Below, one piece after another: positions 38,072 to 45,705 of a stretch of 64,000 nucleotides of DNA. Location of the stretch: positions 1-64,000 of the forward strand of contig JAHFRV010000006.1 of the NCBI GenBank assembly GCA_023266095.1, given 5' to 3'. Each line of letters starts with the position of its first letter. Positions within the stretch are counted from its first letter, which is position 1. A program made the translations under genes and the position numbers. This DNA comes from Gammaproteobacteria bacterium. Its GTDB lineage: Bacteria; Pseudomonadota; Gammaproteobacteria; DRLM01. The notes below the pieces were generated by a model. That model was not told the DNA's origin. It saw nothing but the letters and a program-made list of their open reading frames with translations, and did not search any database.

Positions 38072-40362
38072 GCGTCGTGCAGCGGGCACACCGCGGCGGC
38101 TTCGATGATCTGGCCGTAACTGAGGCCGCCGTCATTCATCGGCATCGTCCGCGGCAGATAGACGCGAAAACCTTGCTGCATGAGCAGGGCACTGGCGCGT
38201 GCACTGAGCCGTCTGTTTTGGAAGACACCGCCACTCAAGCCCACCGCGAAATCGCCGTGCCGCACCCGCACCGCGTTGGCCTGATCGACGATGAGCCGCG
38301 CCAGCGCCTCATGAAAACGCGCCGCGCGCATCGCCGTGGTCTGCGTCCCGTCCAGCAGCATCGGCAACAAATCTTGCCAATCGCCGCGCAACACGCCGTC
38401 TTCATCCGGCTGCAATGCCAGTGACGGAGTGTCGTCAACCGAGGTTTCGCAAGTCGCCGCCAGCGCCTCCAGCACCATCGCGGCCTGGCCTTCATAACTC
38501 GCGTGCTGTATCACGCCGAGCAGGCTCGCGGCGGCGTCGAACAGACGGCCCGCCGCGCTGGTCCACGGGCTGTTGATGTCTAGTCGCCAGGCACGGTGCA
38601 GCAAGGCCATGCCGTCGGGTGCGTAGGGAACGGCGCGATCCGTTTGCCAGCACAACGCGGCGGCGCTGCGCCATGGTTCGCGCGCCGCAGGTTCGCCGCC
38701 GGGCAGACGATAGCGGCGCAGACTGGCGACGCGCCGCCATGCGCCGGGCCGGCCGAGCAAGGCCTCGCCGCCCCACAACGTGCCGTCCTCGCCGAGGCCG
38801 ACGCCGTCCCAGGTGAAGACCAGCCAGCGCGCTTCATGCGGATATTCACCGGCGAGCACGCCGGCGTGGGCGTGATGGTGCAACACGGTGGTGACGGGCA
38901 GGCCGCATTGTTGCGCCCAATGGCGGCTGGCGTAGCGTGGATGCGCATCGCAGATAACGGCCGCCGCTTCCACCGCATACAAGGCTTGCAAGTCCGCTAT
39001 CGTTCGCGCGAATACGCGCAGGCTGCGCGGGCTGTCGAGTTCACCGATGTGCGGCGAGATCACCACGCGATCACGCCAAGCGAGTGCGACGGTGTTTTTC
39101 ATATGTCCTCCGACCGCCAGCAGCGGTGCGGCGAGCGTGAACGGCAGCGTGAGTTCCAGCGGCGCATCGCCGCGGCCGAGGCGCAGCGGCCGCGCGGCGC
39201 CGGCGATGCAGCGATAGACGGCATCATCAACGGGACGCGCGATGGGTCGGTCGTGATGCAGGAAGGCGTCGGCGATTCCGGCGAGCCGCGATTCCGCCTC
39301 GTCGTTGTCGCCGATCACCGGTTCGCCGCTGAGGTTGCCGGAGGTGGCGACCAGCGGCGCGCCGAAGGCATCGAGCAGCAAGTGATGCAGCGGACTGTAA
39401 GGCAGCAGGACGCCGATCTCATCCAGACCCGGCGCGATAGTGTCGGGCAGCGGACACGCCGCGCCGCGCGGCAGCAGGACGATGGGCCGCGCGCTACCGC
39501 GCAACAAGGCGAGTTGTTCGGCATCGATACGCACGTAGCGTGCGAGCGTTGCGCGCGTCGCATCGTCGTCATCGGCGAACATCACCGCCAGCGGTTTGTG
39601 CGGTCGTGGTTTGCGTAAGCGCAGACGCGCGATGGCCTTTTCGTTGCGGGCGTCGCCCATCAGATGATAACCGCCGATACCTTTGATGGCGACGAGGCCG
39701 CCTTCGCGCAGCAGGGCGAGACAGGCGGCCAGCGCCGCGGCGTTGCCGGTGATCCGTTCCGTACCGTGATGGAAAGACCAGCGCGGGCCGCAGCGCGGGC
39801 AGGCGATGGGCTCGGCGTGAAAGCGGCGATCGGCGGGATCGAGATATTCGCGGCGGCAAGCGGGGCACAACTCGAATCCCGCCATGGTGGTATTGGCGCG
39901 GTCGTAAGGCAGGGCGCGGATCAGGGTGTAACGCGGTCCGCACTGCGCGCAATTGATGAAGGGATAGCTGTGGCGGCGGTCGCTGACATCGCGCAATTCA
40001 TACAGACACGCCGCGCAGGTCGCGAGGTCGGGCGGCAGGTGGATGTCGGCGTGTTCTAATGCTTCGCTGAGGCGGATGGTGAAATCGCAGAGATTTTCTA
40101 ACGCAACCTCGCGGACCTCGGCGATCAGCGGTTCCGCCGGCGCCGGTGCCTCAGCTATCAGTGCAGCTTGAAAGCTATCGAGCGCACGCGGCTCGCCTTG
40201 TACATGCACGTTCACCGTACCACGCCGATTAATCACCCAGCCCTGCAAACCATGACGCTGCGCGAGGCGGAACACGTAGGGCCGGAAACCCACGCCTTGC
40301 ACCCGGCCGTGCACATGCAATAGCCGCGCGTGGACTGGCGGCTCGGGTTGCGCGTCGCTCAT
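38068..40362 (-). CDS. hypF: Carbamoyltransferase HypF
   Basis: 764 residues; converts carbamoyl phosphate to a carbamoyl-adenylate and transfers it to HypE. All four domains are visible: acylphosphatase-like (about 15-105, GRVQGVGFRPYVFRLA), two zinc fingers (CAACLYELRD, CAQCGPRYT, CPACRREYLD, CPRCGPRW), YrdC-like (about 195-375) and a C-terminal Kae1-like domain (HHHAHAGVLAGEY, FAVGLSGGVFQNR). Start taken at MSDAQPEPP, which overlaps the hypD stop as ATGA; the longer frame reads inside hypD. Confidence 0.96.
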   Translation of the reverse strand: MSDAQPEPPVHARLLHVHGRVQGVGFRPYVFRLAQRHGLQGWVINRRGTVNVHVQGEPRALDSFQAALIAEAPAPAEPLIAEVREVALENLCDFTIRLSEALEHADIHLPPDLATCAACLYELRDVSDRRHSYPFINCAQCGPRYTLIRALPYDRANTTMAGFELCPACRREYLDPADRRFHAEPIACPRCGPRWSFHHGTERITGNAAALAACLALLREGGLVAIKGIGGYHLMGDARNEKAIARLRLRKPRPHKPLAVMFADDDDATRATLARYVRIDAEQLALLRGSARPIVLLPRGAACPLPDTIAPGLDEIGVLLPYSPLHHLLLDAFGAPLVATSGNLSGEPVIGDNDEAESRLAGIADAFLHHDRPIARPVDDAVYRCIAGAARPLRLGRGDAPLELTLPFTLAAPLLAVGGHMKNTVALAWRDRVVISPHIGELDSPRSLRVFARTIADLQALYAVEAAAVICDAHPRYASRHWAQQCGLPVTTVLHHHAHAGVLAGEYPHEARWLVFTWDGVGLGEDGTLWGGEALLGRPGAWRRVASLRRYRLPGGEPAAREPWRSAAALCWQTDRAVPYAPDGMALLHRAWRLDINSPWTSAAGRLFDAAASLLGVIQHASYEGQAAMVLEALAATCETSVDDTPSLALQPDEDGVLRGDWQDLLPMLLDGTQTTAMRAARFHEALARLIVDQANAVRVRHGDFAVGLSGGVFQNRRLSARASALLMQQGFRVYLPRTMPMNDGGLSYGQIIEAAAVCPLHDA

Positions 40363-41498
40363 GTGCGGCCCCGTGCCTGTGTCGCGCGCACGCCGCCGCG
40401 CCACCAGATGCGGCAGGCCCCTTCGTCCGACACCATACACGGTCCCACTGGTTGTTGCGGTGTGCAGGCTTTGCCGTACAGCCGGCAGGCGTCGGGGTAG
40501 ATGCGGCCCAATACCACCGCGGCGCAGTCGCAGCCGGGCGGCATTTCGCCGGCGCGGCGGCGCGCCTGTTCATCGATGGGGAAATGCTGTTCCGCGTCGA
40601 GGTGCCGGTATTGTTCGTTCAAACTGAAACCGGAGCGCGGGATCACGCCGATGCCGCGCCAGTGGCTGTCGCTGACGTCGAACACCTGCCGCAGCAGACG
40701 CTGCGCGGTGAGGTTGCCGTGGATATTGACGAGTTCGGGATAACAATTGTCGAGGCGCGCCGTGTGTTCGGCGGCTTGTTGCAAGGTGGCGTAAAACGCG
40801 GCGAGCAGACTCTCGGCGCTGAAACCGGCGACCGCGGTGGGCAGGCCGTGCCGTTCCGCAACGAAGCGCCATTGCTCGCTGCCCATGATGGTGGCGACGT
40901 GGCCGGGCGCGACCAGCGCGTCGAAGGCCGCGCCGCCGGCGGCGAGCAGCATCGCCACCGCCGGCCAGGTGAGGCGGCCGGAGATCAGCAGCAGTAAATT
41001 AGCGGGCAGGTTTTCGGCGATCATCGCCGCGACCGGCGCCATGGTCGTCTCGAAACCGGCGGCGAAGAACACGACTGTTTTGTCGGGATGGCGCCGCGCG
41101 ATGGCGTGCGCCTCCAGCGGCGAGGCGATGGCGCGGATGTCGGCGCCCGCGGTGCGCGCCTGCTCCAGCGAGCGTGGCTCCGGTTTGGAGGTGTTCACCG
41201 GTACGCGCAGCAGGTCGCCGAAACAGACGAGGAGGATGGGGTGACGCAAGGCCATCTGCATGGCGGTGTAGATATCTTCCTCGGGGCAGATGCACACCGG
41301 GCAGCCGGGGCCGGGGATGAGTTCGATGTACTCTGGCAGCGCGGCGCGCAGGCCGCTGTGGCTGATGCTGCGTTCGTGACCGCCGCAGACGTTCATGATC
41401 CGGAAGCGTCCGCGCGGCGGCAGGGCGTGCAGGCGCCGCAGCCAGTCTTGCGCGCTGCCCTGCATCTCAAGTGCGCCGCGGCGCATGGACGTTGTCAT
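40359..41498 (-). CDS. hypD: Hydrogenase maturation protein HypD
   Basis: Up to 379 residues; with HypC it forms the complex that assembles Fe(CN)2CO. The core holds the essential cysteine motifs CGGHERSISHSG, GPGCPVCICPEEDI and the late GCDCAAVVLGRIYPDACRLYG cysteines around its [4Fe-4S] cluster. Two starts are possible: ATG at 41498 (overlapping hypB by 32 bases) and ATG at 41465, one base after the hypB stop. The second is what tight coupling would predict; neither has a clear ribosome site. Confidence 0.95.
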   Translation of the reverse strand: MTTSMRRGALEMQGSAQDWLRRLHALPPRGRFRIMNVCGGHERSISHSGLRAALPEYIELIPGPGCPVCICPEEDIYTAMQMALRHPILLVCFGDLLRVPVNTSKPEPRSLEQARTAGADIRAIASPLEAHAIARRHPDKTVVFFAAGFETTMAPVAAMIAENLPANLLLLISGRLTWPAVAMLLAAGGAAFDALVAPGHVATIMGSEQWRFVAERHGLPTAVAGFSAESLLAAFYATLQQAAEHTARLDNCYPELVNIHGNLTAQRLLRQVFDVSDSHWRGIGVIPRSGFSLNEQYRHLDAEQHFPIDEQARRRAGEMPPGCDCAAVVLGRIYPDACRLYGKACTPQQPVGPCMVSDEGACRIWWRGGVRATQARGRT

Positions 41499-42231
41499 GC
41501 CGATACCGCGATGATTCTATAAGGCTGGCGCGCAACCAGCCGCACCAATCCTGCATGCCCGCACCGCTTTTGGCGGAGAGGCTGAACACCGGTGCCGGAT
41601 TGGCGAGCTCGCGTAAACAGCCTTCGGCGCGCGCGGGGTCGAAATCGTCGAGCAGCGGCAGCAGATCAGACTTGCTGAGCAGCAGGAGGTCGGCGGCGCG
41701 GAACATCACCGGGTATTTGGCGGGTTTGTCGTCGCCCTCGGGCGTGGACAACAACACGACATTGCGATGCTGGCCCAAATCGAAACTCGCCGGGCACACC
41801 AGGTTGCCGACGTTTTCGATGAACAGCAGGTCGACACCGGTGAGATCCAGCTGTCGCAGGGCGGTGTGTACCATGCGGGCGTCGAGATGGCAGGCGTTGC
41901 CGGTGGTGATTTGCACCGCGGGTATTCCGTGAGCGCGCAGACGCCGCGCGTCGTGGTCGGTGGCGAGGTCGCCCTCGATCACCGCCATGGTGAATTCACC
42001 GCGCAGCATGTCGGCGCTTGTGGCCAGCAGCGCGGTTTTGCCCGCGCCGGGCGAGGACATCAGGTTGAGGACGAGCACGCCTAGTGTGTCGAAGTGGCGG
42101 CGATTGCGCTGCGCCTGTTGGTCGTTGTCGGCGAGCAGGCCGCGCAAGATCGTGGTCGCCCGGCCAGGTAGCGGAGGCGCGACATCACTGGTTATGGCGG
42201 GAGCGAGTTGGCAGCCGCAGTCACCGCACAT
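41467..42231 (-). CDS. hypB: Nickel-insertion GTPase HypB
   Basis: 254 residues; GTPase that with HypA delivers nickel to the hydrogenase large subunit. The N-terminal CGDCGC high-affinity nickel motif is present, with no histidine-rich stretch, so it is a delivery and not a storage form. The P-loop is SSPGAGKT at about 58-65 and the G-domain metal residues lie in TGNACHLDARMV; NVGNLVCPASFDLG is also conserved. It overlaps hypA by 11 bases. Confidence 0.96.
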   Translation of the reverse strand: MCGDCGCQLAPAITSDVAPPLPGRATTILRGLLADNDQQAQRNRRHFDTLGVLVLNLMSSPGAGKTALLATSADMLRGEFTMAVIEGDLATDHDARRLRAHGIPAVQITTGNACHLDARMVHTALRQLDLTGVDLLFIENVGNLVCPASFDLGQHRNVVLLSTPEGDDKPAKYPVMFRAADLLLLSKSDLLPLLDDFDPARAEGCLRELANPAPVFSLSAKSGAGMQDWCGWLRASLIESSRYRHDNVHAPRRT

Positions 42232-42601
42232 GGGCGCGTTCCTCGGCGGCTGGCGCCGCCATGATGAATTCCACGTCCCGCAGCAGCAGTTCGTCGCCGC
42301 TGATGAGTTGGGTGCGCCAATCGTCGCACTGGCGGCAGCGCAACTGATTAAGGCTGACCTCGCTGATCGCGCCGCAGCCCTGGCAGCGTACTCGCAGCGG
42401 AGTCTCTTCGATGTCGAGGATGGCGCCGGCGGCGAAGCTGTCGCGGCTGCTGAGCGGAAAGGCCGTGCGTAATAAGGCGATCTCCACCCCCGCGAGCGGG
42501 CCGATGGTGAGACGGATGCGGCTGACGCCGCGTGCCTGATGTTGCGCCGCCAGCCGGCTCACCTGGTCGAGGAGGGCGCGGCAGAGCGAGAGCTCATGCA
42601 T
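42221..42601 (-). CDS. hypA: Nickel metallochaperone HypA
   Basis: 126 residues. The N-terminal MHELSLCRALL supplies the Met1-His2-Glu3 nickel site; the zinc site is two CxxC pairs, CQGCG and CRQCD, at about 74-95. It works with HypB in nickel insertion. It overlaps hypC by 8 bases, fitting a single hypCABDFE transcript. Confidence 0.95.
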   Translation of the reverse strand: MHELSLCRALLDQVSRLAAQHQARGVSRIRLTIGPLAGVEIALLRTAFPLSSRDSFAAGAILDIEETPLRVRCQGCGAISEVSLNQLRCRQCDDWRTQLISGDELLLRDVEFIMAAPAAEERAHVR

Positions 42602-42833
42602 GAGGGCGGGTCTCGTCTTTCAATAAGGTGCCCACCAGGTCGAGGACATCACGGGCGTAGGCGCGGTCGATTTTCTGGATGGCGTAACCCACGTGTACCA
42701 ATACATAGTCGCCCGGCTCGATCGCGCCATCCTGCAACAGGAACAGACTCACTTCGCGCTCCACGCCGCCGGTCTGGCAGCGGGCGCGGTGGCCGTCGAT
42801 GGCGATGATCTGCATGGGAATGCCGAGGCACAT
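42594..42833 (-). CDS. hypC: Hydrogenase assembly chaperone HypC
   Basis: 79 residues beginning MCLGIPMQI. Cys2, exposed after removal of the initiator methionine, binds HypD and the Fe(CN)2CO unit and holds the large-subunit precursor. GDYVLVHVGYAIQKID is the family's second signature. The start at 42833 is fixed by the invariant MC(L/I)(G/A)(I/V)P N-terminus; the upstream frame is not coding. First gene of the hyp operon, 135 bases from the start of the divergent hydrogenase operon. Confidence 0.95.
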   Translation of the reverse strand: MCLGIPMQIIAIDGHRARCQTGGVEREVSLFLLQDGAIEPGDYVLVHVGYAIQKIDRAYARDVLDLVGTLLKDETRPHA

Positions 42834-42968
42834 AGGGTATCCGGCGTCGGGTGTACCGGTAGAGTATATAGCGGATGTGGCGCGTGCATAGAGTCGGTAC
42901 GGAAGTATCGTCATGCTGGACAGTGGCGGCGCGCGGGTGGACGATAAGGAGGCTGCCAGGAGAAAGCG

Positions 42969-44081
42969 ATGAACCAGGTATTGAGCTATCTGCCGCGCCC
43001 AGACTTACAGGTGTTGATCGAGACCTTGCAGGCGGCGGGATTTCACTGCGTCGGTCCGCGGGTGGTCGACGGCGCGATCGGTTATGGCGCGTTGGATGAT
43101 GCGGCGCAATTGCCGTGGGGCGTGACGGAGATGCAGGCGCCGGGCCACTACCGTCTGTCCGATTCCGATACACCGCGTTGTTTCGCCTGGGCCAATGGCC
43201 CGCAGGCGTTGAAGCCGTTTCTGTTCGCCCCGCGGGAAAATTTATGGACTTCACGGCGCGAGGCGGATGGCGGGCTGCACTGCGATGAGACCCTGCCCGA
43301 GGCGATGCCGCTGGCCGTGATCGGCGTGCGGCCCTGTGACCTCGCCGCCCTCGCCCTGCACGATCAACACTTCTTGCGGCAAGCGGTGTCCGATCCCTAT
43401 TACGCGCGGCGCCGCGAAGCGCTGTTTCTGGTGGCGGTGAATTGCACCCATCCCGCCGCCACCTGTTTCTGCGTCTCCACCGGCGACGGGCCGCGCGCGA
43501 CCTACGGTTACGACCTCGCCCTCACCGAGCTCGATGACGGCTATCTCGTGGAAGCGCACAGCGAGCGCGGCCGCGCCATCGCCGCGGTATTGCCGCTGGC
43601 AGCGGAGGAGGAGGCGCAGGTCGCGGCGGCCGATGTTGCGCTGCAGCAGGCCGCCGACAGTCAGACGCGCCGTCTGCCCGGCACGCATCTGCAAGCGCCG
43701 CTGTTCGCCAATTTGAACCATCCGCGCTGGGACGAGGTGGCGGAACGCTGCTTGAGTTGCGGCAACTGCACCTCGGTGTGTCCCACTTGTTTTTGTTACA
43801 GCGCCCACGACCAGCCGACCCTGGCCGGCGACCTGGTCGAACATTATCGCGAGTGGGATTCCTGTTTCACCCAGGGCCACAGCTACATCCACGGCATCAC
43901 CCTCCGCGCCGAGACCGCGCCGCGTTACCGCCAGTGGCTCACCCACAAGCTCGGCAGCTGGCACGCGCAATACGGCCGTTCCGGCTGCGTAGGTTGCGGC
44001 CGCTGTATCGCCTGGTGCCCGGTCGGCATCGACCTCACCGAAGAGGCGGCGGCGATCTGCGGCGAGGTCGCGCCGGCATGA
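42969..44081 (+). CDS. hydB: Group 3b [NiFe] hydrogenase beta subunit (Fe-S, 4Fe-4S dicluster)
   Basis: 370 residues; Fe-S subunit of the cytosolic NADP-linked bidirectional hydrogenase (sulfhydrogenase type), wiring the small subunit to the flavin subunit. Two ferredoxin-type cluster sites are visible: CLSCGNCTSVCPTCFC (about 261-276) and CVGCGRCIAWCPVG (about 340-353). The N-terminal two thirds resembles the HydB/AsrA family (GVRPCDLAALALHDQHF). AGGAG lies 7 bases before the ATG. The stop overlaps hydG as ATGA. Confidence 0.93.
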   Translation: MNQVLSYLPRPDLQVLIETLQAAGFHCVGPRVVDGAIGYGALDDAAQLPWGVTEMQAPGHYRLSDSDTPRCFAWANGPQALKPFLFAPRENLWTSRREADGGLHCDETLPEAMPLAVIGVRPCDLAALALHDQHFLRQAVSDPYYARRREALFLVAVNCTHPAATCFCVSTGDGPRATYGYDLALTELDDGYLVEAHSERGRAIAAVLPLAAEEEAQVAAADVALQQAADSQTRRLPGTHLQAPLFANLNHPRWDEVAERCLSCGNCTSVCPTCFCYSAHDQPTLAGDLVEHYREWDSCFTQGHSYIHGITLRAETAPRYRQWLTHKLGSWHAQYGRSGCVGCGRCIAWCPVGIDLTEEAAAICGEVAPA

Positions 44082-44911
44082 GCAATCCCTATCCGCCGCG
44101 CGAGGCCCGCATCGTCGAGCGTATCCAGGAATCGTCCGGCCTGTTCACGCTGCGTCTGCAACTCACCGACTCAGCCATGCAAGGTGATTACCGCTTTGCG
44201 CCGGGTCAGTTCAATATGCTTTATCTGCACGGCGTCGGCGAAGTCGCGATCTCCATCGTCTCCGATCCCAGCGATGAACACCTTATCGACCACACCATCC
44301 GCGCCGTGGGCCGCGTCACCCGCGGACTGGAACAACTCAAGGCGGGTGAGCGTATCGGCCTGCGCGGGCCGTATGGGCGCGGCTGGCCGCTCAGTGCGGC
44401 CGAGGGTCGTGATGTGGTGGTGGTCACTGGCGGCCTCGGCTGTGCCCCGGTGGTGTCGGTAATCAATTACATCGCGCGCCGCCGCGCGCGTTTCGGCCAT
44501 CTCAATATCGTGCAGGGCGTGAAACACAGCAGCGATTTGATCTGGCGCGAACGCTATGCAGAGTGGCGCGCGCTGCCCGACACGCTAGTGCTGCTCGCCA
44601 CCGACGCCGGCGAACCCCTGTGGCCCTGGCATATCGGTCGCGTCACCGATCTTTTCGATCGCTTGCAGTTCGATCCGCAGCGCGCCAGCGTGATGATGTG
44701 CGGGCCGGAGGGCATGATGCGCGCGGTGGTCAACCACATGCGGGCGGCGGGGGTGGCCGATACCGATATCTGGCTCAGCATGGAGCGCAATATGCAATGC
44801 GCGCTCGGTCACTGCGGCCATTGCCAATACGGCGACAAGTTCATCTGCCGCGACGGGCCGGTGTTCAGTTTCGATCAGGTCGCGGCGCTGTTCGACGTGC
44901 CGGGGTTTTGA
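44078..44911 (+). CDS. hydG: Group 3b [NiFe] hydrogenase gamma subunit (FAD/NAD(P) reductase)
   Basis: 277 residues of the ferredoxin-NADP reductase type: FAD-binding barrel (APGQFNMLYLHGVGEVAISI), NAD(P)-binding fold (VVVVTGGLGCAPVVSVI) and a C-terminal [2Fe-2S] site CALGHCGHCQYGDKFIC near 240-256. This is the architecture of HydG/AsrB and dihydroorotate-oxidase electron-transfer subunits. In group 3b enzymes it exchanges electrons with NADP(H). The ATG at 44078 overlaps the hydB stop. Confidence 0.93.
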   Translation: MSNPYPPREARIVERIQESSGLFTLRLQLTDSAMQGDYRFAPGQFNMLYLHGVGEVAISIVSDPSDEHLIDHTIRAVGRVTRGLEQLKAGERIGLRGPYGRGWPLSAAEGRDVVVVTGGLGCAPVVSVINYIARRRARFGHLNIVQGVKHSSDLIWRERYAEWRALPDTLVLLATDAGEPLWPWHIGRVTDLFDRLQFDPQRASVMMCGPEGMMRAVVNHMRAAGVADTDIWLSMERNMQCALGHCGHCQYGDKFICRDGPVFSFDQVAALFDVPGF

Positions 44912-44913
44912 GC

Positions 44914-45705
44914 ATGAATAACAAACCGCGGGTCGCCGTGCACAAGTTCAGCTCCTGCGACGGCTGCCAGCTCGCCTTTCTCAATCTCGGCGAAGCCTTG
45001 CTGGAGCTGGCCGAATTGGTCGACTTCGCGCATTTCCTGGAGGCGGGTTTCGTTGACGCGGCGGCGCAAGTCGATATCGCCTTCATCGAAGGCAGCGTCT
45101 CGACGCCGGATGACGCCGCGCGCCTGCTGGCCATCCGCGCCAACAGCCGGTATCTGATCACCATCGGCGCCTGCGCCACCGCCGGCGGCGTGCAGGCGCT
45201 GCGCAATCTCGCCGACGCCGCCGCGTGGACCGCGGCGGTGTACGCGAGTCCCGAATTCATACACAGCCTCGCCACCTCGACACCGATCCGCGCCCAGGTC
45301 AAGGTCGATCTCGAGTTGTGGGGCTGCCCGGTCAATAGTCGTCAGGTGATCGCGGCGATCCGCGCGCTGTTGTTCGGCGTGGCGCCGGTGACGGAGAACG
45401 ACAAGGTCTGCATGGAATGCAAGCGCCGCGGTAACGTCTGTGTGCTGGTGGCGCGCGGCGAGCCGTGTATGGGGCCGGTGACGCGCACCGGCTGCGGCGC
45501 CTTGTGTCCGAGTTTCGGCCGCGATTGTTATGCCTGTTATGGGCCGGCGGAAAACGTCAACGGCGCCGCACTCGCCAACCGTTTCATCGGGCTGGGGCTG
45601 GCGCCGGCGGAGGTGGCGCGGCGTTTCCTTTCCATCAACAACGCCGCGCCCGAGTTCAATGCCGTCGGCCGCGCCTGGCAAAAGGCGGAGCCGCATGATG
45701 GATAA
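44914..45705 (+). CDS. hydD: Group 3b [NiFe] hydrogenase delta (small) subunit
   Basis: 263 residues; small subunit carrying the proximal and further [4Fe-4S] clusters. The proximal-cluster motif SSCDGCQLAF is at the N-terminus, with GACATAGGV and WGCPVN further on; the C-terminal half has CMECKRRGNVC, CMGPVTRTGCGALCP and CYACYGP. No Tat signal, so it is cytosolic, as group 3 requires. It begins 2 bases after the hydG stop and overlaps the large-subunit start. Confidence 0.94.
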   Translation: MNNKPRVAVHKFSSCDGCQLAFLNLGEALLELAELVDFAHFLEAGFVDAAAQVDIAFIEGSVSTPDDAARLLAIRANSRYLITIGACATAGGVQALRNLADAAAWTAAVYASPEFIHSLATSTPIRAQVKVDLELWGCPVNSRQVIAAIRALLFGVAPVTENDKVCMECKRRGNVCVLVARGEPCMGPVTRTGCGALCPSFGRDCYACYGPAENVNGAALANRFIGLGLAPAEVARRFLSINNAAPEFNAVGRAWQKAEPHDG

